Origin: WTFV01 sp965203525
GTDB taxonomy: Bacteria > Acidobacteriota > Vicinamibacteria > Vicinamibacterales > UBA8438
Direction: 5' to 3'
Assembly: GCA_965203525.1 (NCBI GenBank)
Contig: OZ241898.1
Span: 868,001-932,000 of the forward strand
Length of the DNA stretch: 64,000 nucleotides
Position numbers and translations under genes: made by a program. Shown here piece by piece: positions 18,366-29,154 of the stretch. Each line of letters starts with the position of its first letter. Positions within the stretch are counted from its first letter, which is position 1. The notes under the pieces are model-generated. The model worked only from the letters and a program-made list of their open reading frames with translations, was not told where the DNA came from and did no database searches.

Positions 18366-18560
18366 GCGGTCGCCGCCCGCCTGATTCCGGCCGGGACGCC
18401 GCTACGCGGTGCGGCTACGCCGTCGCGGTTTCGTCGCCCGCCTGGATTCCGGCCGGGGCGCCGATACGTGCGGTGCGGCTACGCCGTCGCGGTTTCGTCG
18501 CCCGCCTGGATTCCGGCCGGGACGCCGCTGCGCGCGGCGGCTACGCCGTCGCGGTTTCGG
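18366..18560. repeat. About 62-64-bp tandem repeat spanning the 3' end of the Uma2 gene
   Basis: Three copies of a unit containing gccgtcgcggtttcg and cgcccgcctggattccggcc; the shared phrase gtcgcggttt starts at 18422, 18486 and 18548. The rightmost copy covers the last codons (Glu-Thr-Ala-Thr-Ala-stop) of the minus-strand Uma2 gene, so the gene tail and its stop are repeated downstream of it. The repeat fills the gap between brxHI and the Uma2 gene, which holds no other feature. Confidence 0.8.
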
Positions 18561-19317
18561 CGGCGCCCTGCTCGCGCACGCGGATGCTGGCGCGCCGGCG
18601 GCGGCGTACGATGCGGGCGACCGCCTCCCGGCGTTCGTCCGGCGTCAGGCTGAACCGCACGCCGTCCACGGCCTCGCGGACGTCGCCCGCGGTGAGGCCG
18701 CCGAGGAGGTGCGAGGCGGCGAGCTCGCGCGGCGGCGTTCCGGGGCGCAGGGCGAGGAACTCCACCCGCAGTTCGCGGGTCCCCTTGCGTCCGCGCACCC
18801 GCCACAGTTCGCGCACGCCCAGGTTGCCGTAGCGTTCGACCTTGCCTTCGTCCGCATACGTGACTTCGACCTCGACCACGAGATCGGGCGGCGTGCGTTC
18901 GAAGAAGGCGTCGGCGGCCGCCTCTCCGTCGACGAGGGCGGCCCGATAGGCTCTGGCGCGTTCGCCGACGTAGAACGCGCAATCCGGCTCCATTCCCGTG
19001 CCCGGGGGATCGCCCGGCCCGCGGAGCCGGGTGTCGCGGAGGCCCTTCGAAGCGCCGGTGACGGCGCTCCCCGCGGCATCGACGACGTCGTCGAGGATCG
19101 CGGCCAGATCGCCGTGGAGGCGCGAGGGGGTCGTCAGGGTGATGATCCCGCGCACGGGATCGAGGCAGACGCGGCGGAACCACCGGTTCCAGTCGACGGC
19201 GGCGAGCTCGGCCACCGTTCCGGCATCGGCGCGCAGGACGTGGATGGTGGACCCGAGCGGCCCGGTGCGCATCGTGGGTTCCCGGCCGCCCGCGGCGCGT
19301 TCGTCCTGTTTCGCCAC
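18541..19317 (-). CDS. Uma2-family (DUF820) PD-(D/E)xK-like putative nuclease
   Basis: A 258-residue protein. The Uma2/DUF820 core is visible: an acidic EPDCAFYVGERA strand, then PDLVVEVEVTYADEGKVERY with the E-x-E and downstream Lys, and GVRELWRV. Many such proteins exist in bacteria, and their biological role is mostly unknown. A GTG start at 19317 is chosen because TATCGT lies exactly six bases upstream, the leaderless geometry seen elsewhere here. ATG at 19272 is the alternative. The C-terminus lies inside the tandem repeat at 18366-18560. It converges on brxHI and is not part of the BREX operon. Confidence 0.75.
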   Translation of the reverse strand: MAKQDERAAGGREPTMRTGPLGSTIHVLRADAGTVAELAAVDWNRWFRRVCLDPVRGIITLTTPSRLHGDLAAILDDVVDAAGSAVTGASKGLRDTRLRGPGDPPGTGMEPDCAFYVGERARAYRAALVDGEAAADAFFERTPPDLVVEVEVTYADEGKVERYGNLGVRELWRVRGRKGTRELRVEFLALRPGTPPRELAASHLLGGLTAGDVREAVDGVRFSLTPDERREAVARIVRRRRRASIRVREQGAAETATA

Positions 19318-19397
19318 TCGTCCACGATAGCACGGCGCCGCACGCCGCGCGGCGGGACCGGCGGACCGAGCGGGGCCGGGCTGGCCGAGCCGGCGGC

Positions 19398-21134
<1,737 letters not shown>

Positions 21135-21155
21135 GATCCGTCCGCTCCGGTGGCG

Positions 21156-22168
21156 CTACGGCGCCGGGAAGCGCCCGATGCGCTCGCCGCCGCCGACTCC
21201 GCCGACCCAGATCTCGTCGCCGACCTGGATGGCGGCCGTGCCGAGGACGACGTGTTCGTTCGAGGGGTAGCGGACGATCTCCTCGGTGGCGAGGCTGTCG
21301 GGCAGGATCTTCGCCACCCGCGACGTGACCCCGCCGCATGCGCCTTCGCCGAGACAGGCGAAGATCGAGTCCGGCCCGCTCCCCGCGTGGCCGGCCGCCA
21401 GCAGCGTGCCGTCGGGGGCCCAGTGGACGTTGTCGACGTGGAAACCGACCTCGACCGCATCGACCACCGGCGGCGTCCGTCCCCGCGACAGGCGGATCAG
21501 CGACCGCGTGCCCCAGCCGCCGACGTACAGCCAGCGTCCGTCGGGCGACGCCTCGACGCCGTTCGGGCCCGCCGTCGCGCTGCCCGGCACCTCCGTCCAG
21601 CCGGCGCCCGGCCGCCACTCCCACAGCTCGCCGGCCGAACGCTGGAAGTTGGTCGCGACGAAGCCGCCGTCCGGCAGCGCCGAGACCGAATTCAGGCCGA
21701 CGCCGTCCGGCGCCACCGCGCATCCGACCCAGGTGACGGCCGGCTCCGCGCCGCGCGCGTCGAGCTCGAACACCTCGACCGCCTCGCGGGCGCCGTGGCG
21801 GACGACGTACAGGGTGTGCAACCCGTCGCCGCCGGCCGCAGGCCGAGGCCGTGCGGCCGGAAGCCGCTCGTGTCGGGGCCGGGGCAGGCGCCGTAGGCCG
21901 CCGTGTCGTGCCGCGGCGCCGACGTCGCGGCGGGGTAGATCGGCCGCGACGTGCCGTCGCGCGCGTCGGTGGCGTACAGGCGTCCTTCGTCCGCCATGCT
22001 CGACACGACGACCCAGGGCGACTCCGGCACCGCGGCCAGGTCTTCCGGGTTCACCGGCCCGCAGACGAACTCCACGCCGCCGTCCGGATCGCACTGCGCC
22101 GCGCCGGGGACGGGCAGCGCCAGCAGGCAGACGGCCGCCGGCGACATCAGCAGCATGCGCGCCCTCAT
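21156..22168 (-). pseudogene. SMP-30/gluconolactonase-like secreted protein, frameshifted
   Basis: The protein begins at 22168 behind GAGGAGG with a signal peptide (MLLMSPAAVCLLALPVPGAAQ). It continues to SGFRPHGLGLRPA in one frame and then moves to the next frame as GDGLHTLYVVRHG. The second part has beta-propeller repeats of SMP-30/strictosidine-synthase type (PNGVEASPDGRWLYVGGW, VDNVHWAPDGTLLAAGH). The switch falls at about 21823-21845 in a GC-rich run; one added base would restore a single frame. It is either a genuine pseudogene or an assembly error. The intact protein would be a periplasmic hydrolase or lactonase-like propeller. Confidence 0.7.
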
Positions 22169-22290
22169 GGTTTCCTCCTCTCGCGGGTCGCCCGGCTCTC
22201 GCGGATTGCCCGGCCGAACCCCGCGCGATTATGTCACGCGGCCGCGGCGGCGCCAGCCCCCGGACCGTCCGCCGCGCGCGTTCGGGCGCC

Positions 22291-22382
22291 CCCCGTCCCC
22301 GCGCGCGGCCGGCGTTGCGCCAGCCGCCACAGGTGCCGCCGATGGCTCCGGCCCCGTCCCCGTGCGCGGCCGGCGTTGCGCT
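22291..22382. repeat. 61-bp direct duplication upstream of the acylase gene
   Basis: The phrase ccccgtccccg(c/t)gcgcggc followed by cggcgttgcgc occurs at 22291 and 22352. It lies in the divergent space between the SMP-30-like gene and the acylase gene. The rest of 22169-22535 contains no recognisable gene. Confidence 0.6.
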
Positions 22383-22535
22383 TGCGCCGCGGAAAGGGGA
22401 TGATCGGCGGCGCGGAGGAGACTCGTGAACGAGTGCGTTCCGGCGCGTCGCCGCGGCCGGGCGCACGGTTGCCGGCGGTCACGGTTGCGCTCCGCCCGGC
22501 TGCCGGAAACACCCTGGAACGTCGAGGAACAGACG

Positions 22536-24911
22536 ATGCGACCACTTGCCGCCCGGATGCCCGGAGGTTTCGGTTCGCGGTTCGGAAACGCCGCCCGCCT
22601 GGCGCTGGCCGCGCTGGCGGCGGTCGCGGCCGGTTGCGCCGCCGGCGAACCGGAGGGGTCCGCGTCGCTCGACCGGCTCGCGCGCGGCGCGCTGGCCGTC
22701 ATCGACGGCGAGCTGACGGTTCCCGGCCTGCGGGAGCCGGTGGAGGTGATCCGCGACGAGTGGGGCGTGCCGCACGTCTACGCGCGGAACGACGACGACC
22801 TGTTCTTCGCGCAGGGCTACGTCATGGCGCAGGACCGGCTGTGGCAGATGGAGATGTGGCGCCGCTGGCGGGAGGGCCGGCTGGCCGAGATCTTCGGGCC
22901 GGAGGCGCTCGACTACGACCGCCGCACCCGCCTGATGAAGTTCCGCGGGCCGTGGGACGAGACGGAGTGGACGAGCTACCACCCCGACGCGCAGCGGCTC
23001 TTCGGCGCGCACGCCGCCGGCGTGAACGCCTGGGTCGGGCAGAACCGCGGCAACCTGCCGGTGGAGTTCCAGCTCACCGGCGTCGAGCCGTTGCCGTGGA
23101 CGGCGGAGACGGCGGTGCTGCGCTGGGCGTCCCTCGGCGTGCCGAGCGTGCGGGGGCACGCCATCCACGAGATGCAGCTCGCGCTCGACGTCGCCCGCTA
23201 CGGGGTGGAGGAGGCGAACCGGCGCTTCGCCCCGGACCCGTGGGACGACCTGGTGGTGCCGGACGGGCTCGACGTGGGCCTCGTCACCGAGGAGATCCTC
23301 GACGCGATGCGCGCCGGGGACGGCGACCCGTTCGTGGCCGGACGCCTGCCGCCGCTGGAGATCGTCGAGCCGTACCGCGCGCTGATCGCGGCGCCGCGGC
23401 AGCGGGCGCGGCAGGTCTCGCCGGGGCCGCTCGCCATCGAGGGAAGCAACAACTGGGTGCTGAGCGGCGCCCGCTCGCCGAACGGCGCGCCGATTCTCGC
23501 CAACGACCCGCACCGGCGCATCGAGATGCCGGCGCTGCGCTACTTCGTGCACCTGGTGGCGCCCGGCTGGAACGTGATCGGGGGCGGCGAGCCGCCCTTC
23601 CTCGGCGTCGACGCCGGCAGCAACGAGCGCATGGCGTGGGGCTTCACCTTCGCCGGCACCGACATGGTCGACGTCTACGTCGAAGAGCTGCACCCCGTCG
23701 AGCCGGACCTCGTCCGCTGGCGGGACGGCTGGGAGCCGTTGCGGATCATCGAGGAGCGGATCCCGGTCAAGGGCCGGGAGCCGGAGCCGGTGGTGCTGAA
23801 GTTCAGCCGGCACGGTCCCGTCTTCTACGAGGACCTCGAGAACCGCGTCGCCTACGCGGTGCGTTCCGTCGTGCAGGAGCCGGGCACGGCCGCCTACAAG
23901 GGCAGCTTCCGGCTCGCCCAGGCGGAGGGCTGCGCCGACTTCTTCGAGCGCGCGATGCACTGGCTGGTGCCGACCCACAGCCTCGTCTGCGGAGACGCCG
24001 ACGGCAACGTCGCCCTGCAGGTGACCGGGCTGACCCCGGACCGCGACGGCTGGAACGGGCGGCTGCCGGTCCCGGGCAACGGCGACTACGAGTGGCGCGG
24101 GTTCCGGACCGACCTGCCGCGGGAGTTCAATCCCGAGCGGGGCTACGTTGCGACCGCCAACGACAACGTCCATCCCCCCGGCTACGAGGGGCGGCCGGTC
24201 TTCTACCACTCGTCGCGCGGCGTCGAAACGTCCCGCATCGCCCGTCTGCGCCAGATCTTCGACGCCGGCGCGGTGCTCTCGGTGGACGACCACAAGCGGA
24301 TCCAGCACGACGCCCGCCTGCTCGCGGCCGAACGGGACGTCCCGGCGTTCCGGGGCTGGACGGCGGACGACCCCGACGTGGAATGGGCGCGGGGGTTGAT
24401 TGCCGGGTGGGACGCCACGCTGTCGCGCGGCAGCGCCGCCGGCGCGCTGTACGTGCGCTGGACCGCCGCGGTCGACGACGCCGTCCGGGATCCGGGGATC
24501 CCGGAGGCGGAGCGCCGGACGCTGATCGAGGAGGGGCTGGCGGCGGCGATCGAACGGCTGACGGCGGAACTCGGCCCCGACCGGGCCGGGTGGCGGCACG
24601 GCCGGGTGCATGCCAGCGAGCTGCCGCACATGCTGGTCCCGGCGTTCGACCTGCCGCCGGTGGAGCGTCCGGGCGGCTTCGGCGCGGTCAACGCCACCGG
24701 CGCCAACTTCCGGCGCATCATCGACCTCGCGGACCCGGACCGCTCCGTCGCCAGCAACGCGCCGGGACAGTCGGCCCAGCCCGGCAGCCCGTACTACGGC
24801 AACCTGGCGGAGAACCTGGGCAACGGCGAGTACTTTCCGCTGCTTTATACGCGCGCCGCGGTGGAGGAGCGGGCGGCGCACCGGCTGACGTTGCGGCCCG
24901 CCGGCGACTGA
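22536..24911 (+). CDS. Penicillin-acylase family (Ntn hydrolase) lipoprotein or secreted acylase
   Basis: A 791-residue protein. A hydrophobic N-terminus (ARLALAALAAVAAGCAAG) suggests export and possibly lipid attachment at the Cys. The small chain includes PVEVIRDEWGVPHVYARNDDDLFFAQGY and QDRLWQMEMWRR. The autoprocessing site with nucleophile Ser is EGSNNWVLSG (Ser about 304). The large chain has NDPHRRIEMPALRYFVHL and later NGEYFPLLYTR. The family cleaves amide bonds of beta-lactams, acyl-homoserine lactones or other N-acyl compounds; the substrate is unknown here. The ATG at 22536 is preceded by GAGGAA. An in-frame upstream start at 22425 is possible but would bury the signal peptide. Confidence 0.85.
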   Translation: MRPLAARMPGGFGSRFGNAARLALAALAAVAAGCAAGEPEGSASLDRLARGALAVIDGELTVPGLREPVEVIRDEWGVPHVYARNDDDLFFAQGYVMAQDRLWQMEMWRRWREGRLAEIFGPEALDYDRRTRLMKFRGPWDETEWTSYHPDAQRLFGAHAAGVNAWVGQNRGNLPVEFQLTGVEPLPWTAETAVLRWASLGVPSVRGHAIHEMQLALDVARYGVEEANRRFAPDPWDDLVVPDGLDVGLVTEEILDAMRAGDGDPFVAGRLPPLEIVEPYRALIAAPRQRARQVSPGPLAIEGSNNWVLSGARSPNGAPILANDPHRRIEMPALRYFVHLVAPGWNVIGGGEPPFLGVDAGSNERMAWGFTFAGTDMVDVYVEELHPVEPDLVRWRDGWEPLRIIEERIPVKGREPEPVVLKFSRHGPVFYEDLENRVAYAVRSVVQEPGTAAYKGSFRLAQAEGCADFFERAMHWLVPTHSLVCGDADGNVALQVTGLTPDRDGWNGRLPVPGNGDYEWRGFRTDLPREFNPERGYVATANDNVHPPGYEGRPVFYHSSRGVETSRIARLRQIFDAGAVLSVDDHKRIQHDARLLAAERDVPAFRGWTADDPDVEWARGLIAGWDATLSRGSAAGALYVRWTAAVDDAVRDPGIPEAERRTLIEEGLAAAIERLTAELGPDRAGWRHGRVHASELPHMLVPAFDLPPVERPGGFGAVNATGANFRRIIDLADPDRSVASNAPGQSAQPGSPYYGNLAENLGNGEYFPLLYTRAAVEERAAHRLTLRPAGD

Positions 24912-24923
24912 GGGTCCGCGCGC

Positions 24924-25039
24924 CCGGAAACAAAAGTGGCACAGGTGCGCCCGCAAGTGTCGCTCGTCGACCCGGCGCCGGGCGACAGAGCGAAGGGCAC
25001 CGGAAACAAAGTGGCATACGTGTGCGCTCCGCAAGTGTC
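24924..25039. repeat. Pair of about 40-bp direct repeats, 76 bp apart
   Basis: ccggaaacaaaagtggca at 24924 and ccggaaacaaagtggcat at 25000 each continue into a related ggtgcgc...gcaagtgtc stretch. They fill the gap after the acylase gene and are richer in A than their surroundings. They may be mobile-element end repeats without a transposase. Bases 25040-25171 hold nothing else I can recognise. Confidence 0.5.
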
Positions 25040-25183
25040 TCCCGGCGTTGCGGACCAGCGGTCGTTGTATGAGCGGCGAAGCCGCATGACTTCCTGTCGA
25101 ACCGTCGATGCGAAACTCGGCGAATTGCAGTCTGCGCGTCGTGCGAGGCCCGTCCGGGAATCCGCGAATGATATGATCGTCGC

Positions 25184-25504
25184 ATGACCCTGACGATCCC
25201 GGAAGTGATCGGGATTCTGGTGCTGTTCCTGACGGCGCTTGGCTTGGCGCTGACCGCGGTCAAGATCATGCTGTCCCGCGTCGACCGGCTCGACGCGAAG
25301 AACGAAAGCCGCGTCGACCGGCTCGACGCGAAGAACGAGCGGGCGCACGCGGCCATCACCGAGAACATCAAGGCCGTCGATGACCGCGCCGAGCGGCGCG
25401 CCGAGGCGCATCGGATTGCGCTGGAAGCGATCGCGCGCGACGTGTCGTTCCTGGCCGGCCGGCAGGCCGAACGCGACCGGCAGGCCGAACGCGTCAGCGA
25501 ATGA
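25184..25504 (+). CDS. Small membrane-anchored coiled-coil protein
   Basis: A 106-residue protein with one N-terminal membrane helix (residues about 7-30, IGILVLFLTALGLALTAVKIML). A charged helical rod follows. A 12-residue unit, RVDRLDAKNE(S/R), is duplicated in frame by a 36-base tandem repeat at about 25277-25340. The TATGAT at 25172-25177 ends six bases before the ATG, a leaderless-type promoter spacing. Its layout matches the protein at 3574-3873. I recognise no named family, and neighbouring genes give no clear role. The next gene begins 40 bases downstream. Confidence 0.55.
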   Translation: MTLTIPEVIGILVLFLTALGLALTAVKIMLSRVDRLDAKNESRVDRLDAKNERAHAAITENIKAVDDRAERRAEAHRIALEAIARDVSFLAGRQAERDRQAERVSE

Positions 25505-25543
25505 GCGCGCGCTTCGGACGAACGGAGCGGACGGGAGAGAAGG

Positions 25544-26569
25544 ATGAATCGGATTCAACGAAGAGTACGCGGCGCGCGGGCGGCGGCGCGCGGGCGGCGG
25601 CGCGGCGTTCTCCTGCGCGCCTTCGTCGCCGCCGCGCTCGGCGTCTGCGTCGCGGGCGCGGCGGCGACCGCCGGCGCCCAGGGCCGGCGCGGCGCCTATT
25701 TCGGGATCGAGCTCGGTCTGGCCGTCCCCGCCGGCATCTCGTCGCCGCTGTCGGGCATCAGCCAGCCGACGCGGTGCGATCGGCTGCTGTACGAGAACCG
25801 GGCGCAGGCGCCGGCCGACGCCGGGTGCACCGACGTGCCGCCCCGGACCATCTACACCGCCGAGTTCCGTCCCGGCGCCGACTTCGCGGGCGCCGTCAGC
25901 GCCGGCTACGCCCTCGACGGGGGGCTGCGCATCGAGGTGGAGTACCTGAACCGCACGCAGGGGGACGACGAATCGCCCCTGCCCGGCACCACCGACGTCA
26001 CGCAGGTCAAGGCGCGGGAGTGGAGCCAGCCGCCCACCGCGGGCATCTCCGACTTCCGGGCCCGCCAGGTCCTGGTGAACGGGTACTACGACTTCGTGAG
26101 CCGTTCGTCCTGGACGCCCTACGCCGGCGCCGGCGTCGGCTGGGCGCGGACGAACCTGCGGTACCGGAACCTCTACGTGCGCAGGACGGTCGACGACGGG
26201 TACGTCGACATCTTCCTCGACACGCTCGACGCCGACGCGCGCGCGCACTTCACCAACGTCGGTCTCGACCCGCGGCGGATCGCCGAGGCGGCCGCCGGCA
26301 CCGCCAGCTTCACCAACACCGCCGTCGGCCAGACCGTCTTCGGCTTCCAGGTTCTGGGAGGCGTCGACTACGCGCTCGCGGATCAGGTGTCCCTGGGCGT
26401 GAAGGCGCGCTGGGCCCGGTTCGCGGAGCTCGACCACGACGCCGTGTGGGAGCGCATCCGGAGCCACGCGCCGGTCCTCGCCGACGGCGTGACGCCGTAC
26501 GAAGTCAACGTCAAGCTGGAAGGGATGGGGTACTGGGGCGTGACCGTCGGCCTGAAGTACCACTTCTGA
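25544..26569 (+). CDS. Outer-membrane beta-barrel protein (OmpA/porin-like)
   Basis: A 341-residue protein with an Arg-rich N-terminus and a signal peptide (FVAAALGVCVAGAAATAGAQ). Alternating hydrophobic strands follow, such as AYFGIELGLAVPAGI, AGAVSAGYALDGGLRIEVEYL, WTPYAGAGVGWARTNLRY and YWGVTVGLKYHF. It ends in an aromatic Phe, the usual C-terminal signature of outer-membrane barrels. A clear ribosome-binding sequence (GAGAGAAGG) precedes the ATG. The role is unknown; small opacity-type barrels often serve as adhesins or structural proteins. This supports a Gram-negative cell envelope. Confidence 0.7.
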   Translation: MNRIQRRVRGARAAARGRRRGVLLRAFVAAALGVCVAGAAATAGAQGRRGAYFGIELGLAVPAGISSPLSGISQPTRCDRLLYENRAQAPADAGCTDVPPRTIYTAEFRPGADFAGAVSAGYALDGGLRIEVEYLNRTQGDDESPLPGTTDVTQVKAREWSQPPTAGISDFRARQVLVNGYYDFVSRSSWTPYAGAGVGWARTNLRYRNLYVRRTVDDGYVDIFLDTLDADARAHFTNVGLDPRRIAEAAAGTASFTNTAVGQTVFGFQVLGGVDYALADQVSLGVKARWARFAELDHDAVWERIRSHAPVLADGVTPYEVNVKLEGMGYWGVTVGLKYHF

Positions 26570-26588
26570 GGCGCGCGGCGTTCCGTCG

Positions 26589-28106
26589 ATGATCGACACC
26601 CCCGGAGCCGGGCCCGAGGCGGACGAGAACGGCCGGGCGCGGTTCGACGCGTTGCGGCGCCGGGTCGGGCTGCTGCTCGGCCCCGGCCTGTTTCTGCTCC
26701 TGCTGCTGCTGCCGCTCGAAGGCCTGACCCCCGAGGGCCGGCGGCTGGCCGCGGTCATGGCCTTGGTCATCGTGTTCTGGGTCACCGAGGCCCTGCCGCT
26801 GGAGGTGACCGCGCTGCTCGGCCCGGTGCTCGCCATCATGCTCCGCGTCGGGCCGGCCCGCGAGGTGCTGGCGCCGTTCGCGAATCCGCTGATCTTCCTC
26901 TTCCTCGGCAGCTTCATCCTGGCGCGGGCGCTCTTCGTGCACCGGGTCAACGAGCGCATCGCCTACGGCGTCCTGTCGCTGCGCATGGTCGGCGCCCGTC
27001 CGACCCGCATCCTGCTCGCCTACGGCGCGCTCGCGGCCTTCCTGTCGGCCTGGATGAGCGACACCGCGACGACCGCGATGCTGGTGCCGATCGGCGTGTC
27101 GCTGGTCGTCTTCATGGAGTCCGAGGGCGGGCTTCCGAAGCGCTACGGGACCGCGCTCATGCTGATGACCGCCTACGGTTCGGTGATCGGCGGGATGGCC
27201 ACGCCGGTCGGCACGCCCCCGAACGTCATCGCGATGGGCATGCTCGGCGAGCAGCTCGGCGTCCGCATCTCGTTCGTCGAGTGGATGCTGGTCGGGGCGC
27301 CGGCCACGGCCGTCTTCCTGGTCATCGCCTTCCTCTTCCTGAACCGGGTGGGGCGGACCGGCGTCGCGGAGATCCCCGGGGCGGACCGGATCATCGCCGC
27401 GCGGCGGCGCGCGCTCGGCCCCTGGAGGCCGGGCGAACGGAATGCGGTCCTCGCGTTCGGGGTCACCGTGTCGCTCTGGATCGGCCCCGGCCTGCTGCCG
27501 CTCTTCCTCGGCCGCGACCACCCGTTCGCGCTCGCGGTTCTGGCGAGCGTGCCGGAGGCGGTGGCCGCCATGACCGGGGCGATCCTGCTCTTCCTGCTGC
27601 CGATCAGCCGCACCAAGCGCTCGACCATCACCTGGAAGCAGGCGGCGCAGATCGACTGGGGCACCATCCTGCTGTTCGGCGGGGGGCTCTCGCTCGGGGC
27701 GCTGTCGGGCGCCACCGGGCTGGCGCGGGTGGTCGGCGAGGGGATCACCGGCCTCGTGCCGTCCGACGGCGTGGTGCCGATCACCTTCGCCGCCACGCTC
27801 TTCACCGTGGTGCTCTCCAACGCCATGTCGAACACCGCCGCCGCCAACATCGCGCTGCCGATCGTCATCTCCATCGCGTCGGCGGCCGGCGTGAATCCGG
27901 TGACCCCCGCCTTCGCCGCCGCCCTCGGCGCGTCGATCTCGGTGGTGCTGCCGGTTTCGACGCCGCCGAACGCCCTCGTCTACGCGACCGGCCGCATTCC
28001 GATCACGCGGATGGCGCGCTACGGCCTCCTGATGGCGGTCCTCGCCCTCGCGCTGGTGCCGGTCGTGACGCTGGCGATGACGAGCGTCGCGGGCCTCGGG
28101 CACTGA
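26589..28106 (+). CDS. DASS/SLC13-family anion:Na+ symporter
   Basis: A 505-residue protein with about 11-12 membrane helices. DASS signatures include ITEALPLEVTALL-like VTEALPLEVTALLGP, FLSAWMSDTATTAMLVPI, GSVIGGMATPVGTPPNVIAMG and, in the second half, TVVLSNAMSNTAAANIALPI and SVVLPVSTPPNALVYATG. The two SNT-type motifs form the Na+/carboxylate site. It probably imports dicarboxylates, phosphate or sulfate with Na+. It starts 19 bases after the barrel gene. The stop codon lies inside the first copy of a tandem repeat (28098-28280). Confidence 0.85.
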   Translation: MIDTPGAGPEADENGRARFDALRRRVGLLLGPGLFLLLLLLPLEGLTPEGRRLAAVMALVIVFWVTEALPLEVTALLGPVLAIMLRVGPAREVLAPFANPLIFLFLGSFILARALFVHRVNERIAYGVLSLRMVGARPTRILLAYGALAAFLSAWMSDTATTAMLVPIGVSLVVFMESEGGLPKRYGTALMLMTAYGSVIGGMATPVGTPPNVIAMGMLGEQLGVRISFVEWMLVGAPATAVFLVIAFLFLNRVGRTGVAEIPGADRIIAARRRALGPWRPGERNAVLAFGVTVSLWIGPGLLPLFLGRDHPFALAVLASVPEAVAAMTGAILLFLLPISRTKRSTITWKQAAQIDWGTILLFGGGLSLGALSGATGLARVVGEGITGLVPSDGVVPITFAATLFTVVLSNAMSNTAAANIALPIVISIASAAGVNPVTPAFAAALGASISVVLPVSTPPNALVYATGRIPITRMARYGLLMAVLALALVPVVTLAMTSVAGLGH

Positions 28107-28280
28107 GGCGCGCCGCGGCCGGCCGCCGGCGGGGCGGGCCGACGCGGGCGGACGGGGGGGTGTGCGCGATCGGGCACCGAGGCGCGCCGCGGTCGGCCGC
28201 CGGCGGGGCGGGTCGATGCGGGCGTGCGCGATCGGGCACTGAGGCGCGCCGCGGTCGGCCGCCGGCGGGGCGGGTCGGGT
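28098..28280. repeat. Tandem repeat (74 and 62 bp spacing) across the DASS gene stop
   Basis: The unit starts gggcac(t/c)gaggcgcgccg at 28098, 28172 and 28234, then runs through ggccgccggcggggcggg. The first copy includes the last codons and TGA of the DASS gene. The region 28107-28430 has no gene apart from this array and GC-rich flank. Confidence 0.8.
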
Positions 28281-28430
28281 ACGATAGGCGCGACGCCGCG
28301 GCCGGGAGACTGCCGGGCGCGCCGGGCGCTCTGGCCGACCCGGCCGGGGGAGCTGCCCGGGATTTGCCCCCGGGCCGGCCGCCGGCGGGCCGGCTTCGTC
28401 CGGTGGCCGGCCGAAGGATGGAGACCCGAC

Positions 28431-28901
28431 ATGGAACTGAAGCGGATCCTGCTGCCGACCGATTTCAGCGACACCGCCCGGCACGCGCTCGACTACGCCC
28501 GCGAGCTGGCCGGGCGCTTCGGCGCCGAGACGCACCTGCTGTACGTCGTGCCCGACCCGACGCCGCAGGACTGGGCGGTGGGGGCGGCGGGGCTCGTCGT
28601 CTCCGAGCTGCTCGAGACGTGGAAGGCCGACGCCGAGCAGCGCCTGGCGCGGATCTCGCTGGACGGCGTCGAGACCGTGCGGGCGACCCGCGTCGGCCAC
28701 GCGTTCGTCGAGATCCTGCGGTATGCCGCCGACAACGCGATCGACCTGATCGTGATGGGGACGCATGGCCGCGGTCCGGTCAAGCACCTGCTGCTCGGCA
28801 GCGTGGCGGAGAAGGTGGTGCGGAAGGCCCCCTGTCCGGTGCTGACGGTGAGACAGCCGGGACACTCGTTCGTCATGCCGGCGGCGCCGGACGCCGCGTG
28901 A
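28431..28901 (+). CDS. Universal stress protein (UspA family)
   Basis: A 156-residue single-domain Usp. It begins KRILLPTDFSDTARHALDYA and includes HLLYVVPDP. The ATP-binding motif is G-x-x-G-x(9)-G-S/T, seen as MGTHGRGPVKHLLLGSVAEKV, followed by CPVLTVR. It binds ATP or AMP and supports stress survival in the cytoplasm. The last 13 codons, ending in SFVMPAAPDAA and the stop, belong to the first copy of a 72-bp tandem repeat. Confidence 0.88.
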   Translation: MELKRILLPTDFSDTARHALDYARELAGRFGAETHLLYVVPDPTPQDWAVGAAGLVVSELLETWKADAEQRLARISLDGVETVRATRVGHAFVEILRYAADNAIDLIVMGTHGRGPVKHLLLGSVAEKVVRKAPCPVLTVRQPGHSFVMPAAPDAA

Positions 28902-29132
28902 CGGCCGCCTGCCGGGATCTCGTGGGCGACGGTGGGCTCGTTCGTCATGCCGGCGGCGCCGGACGCCGCGTGACGGCCGCCTGCCGGGATCTCGTGGGCG
29001 ACGGTGGGCTCGTTCGTCATGCCGGCGGCGCCGGACGTTGCGTGACGGCCGCCTGCCGGGATCTCGTGGGTGACGGTGGGCTCGTTCGTCATGCCGGCGG
29101 CGCCGGACGCCGCGTGACGGCCGCGGCCGCTC
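28865..29132. repeat. 72-bp tandem repeat, 3.7 copies, carrying the Usp gene tail
   Basis: ctcgttcgtcatgccggcgg starts at 28865, 28937, 29009 and 29081, an exact 72-base period. Every complete copy holds the codons for Ser-Phe-Val-Met-Pro-Ala-Ala-Pro-Asp-Ala-Ala and a stop. The gene tail has thus been copied three times downstream of the gene. The array ends 22 bases before drmD. Confidence 0.92.
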
Positions 29133-29154
29133 GGCGCGGGTCACGCGCTGCCGG

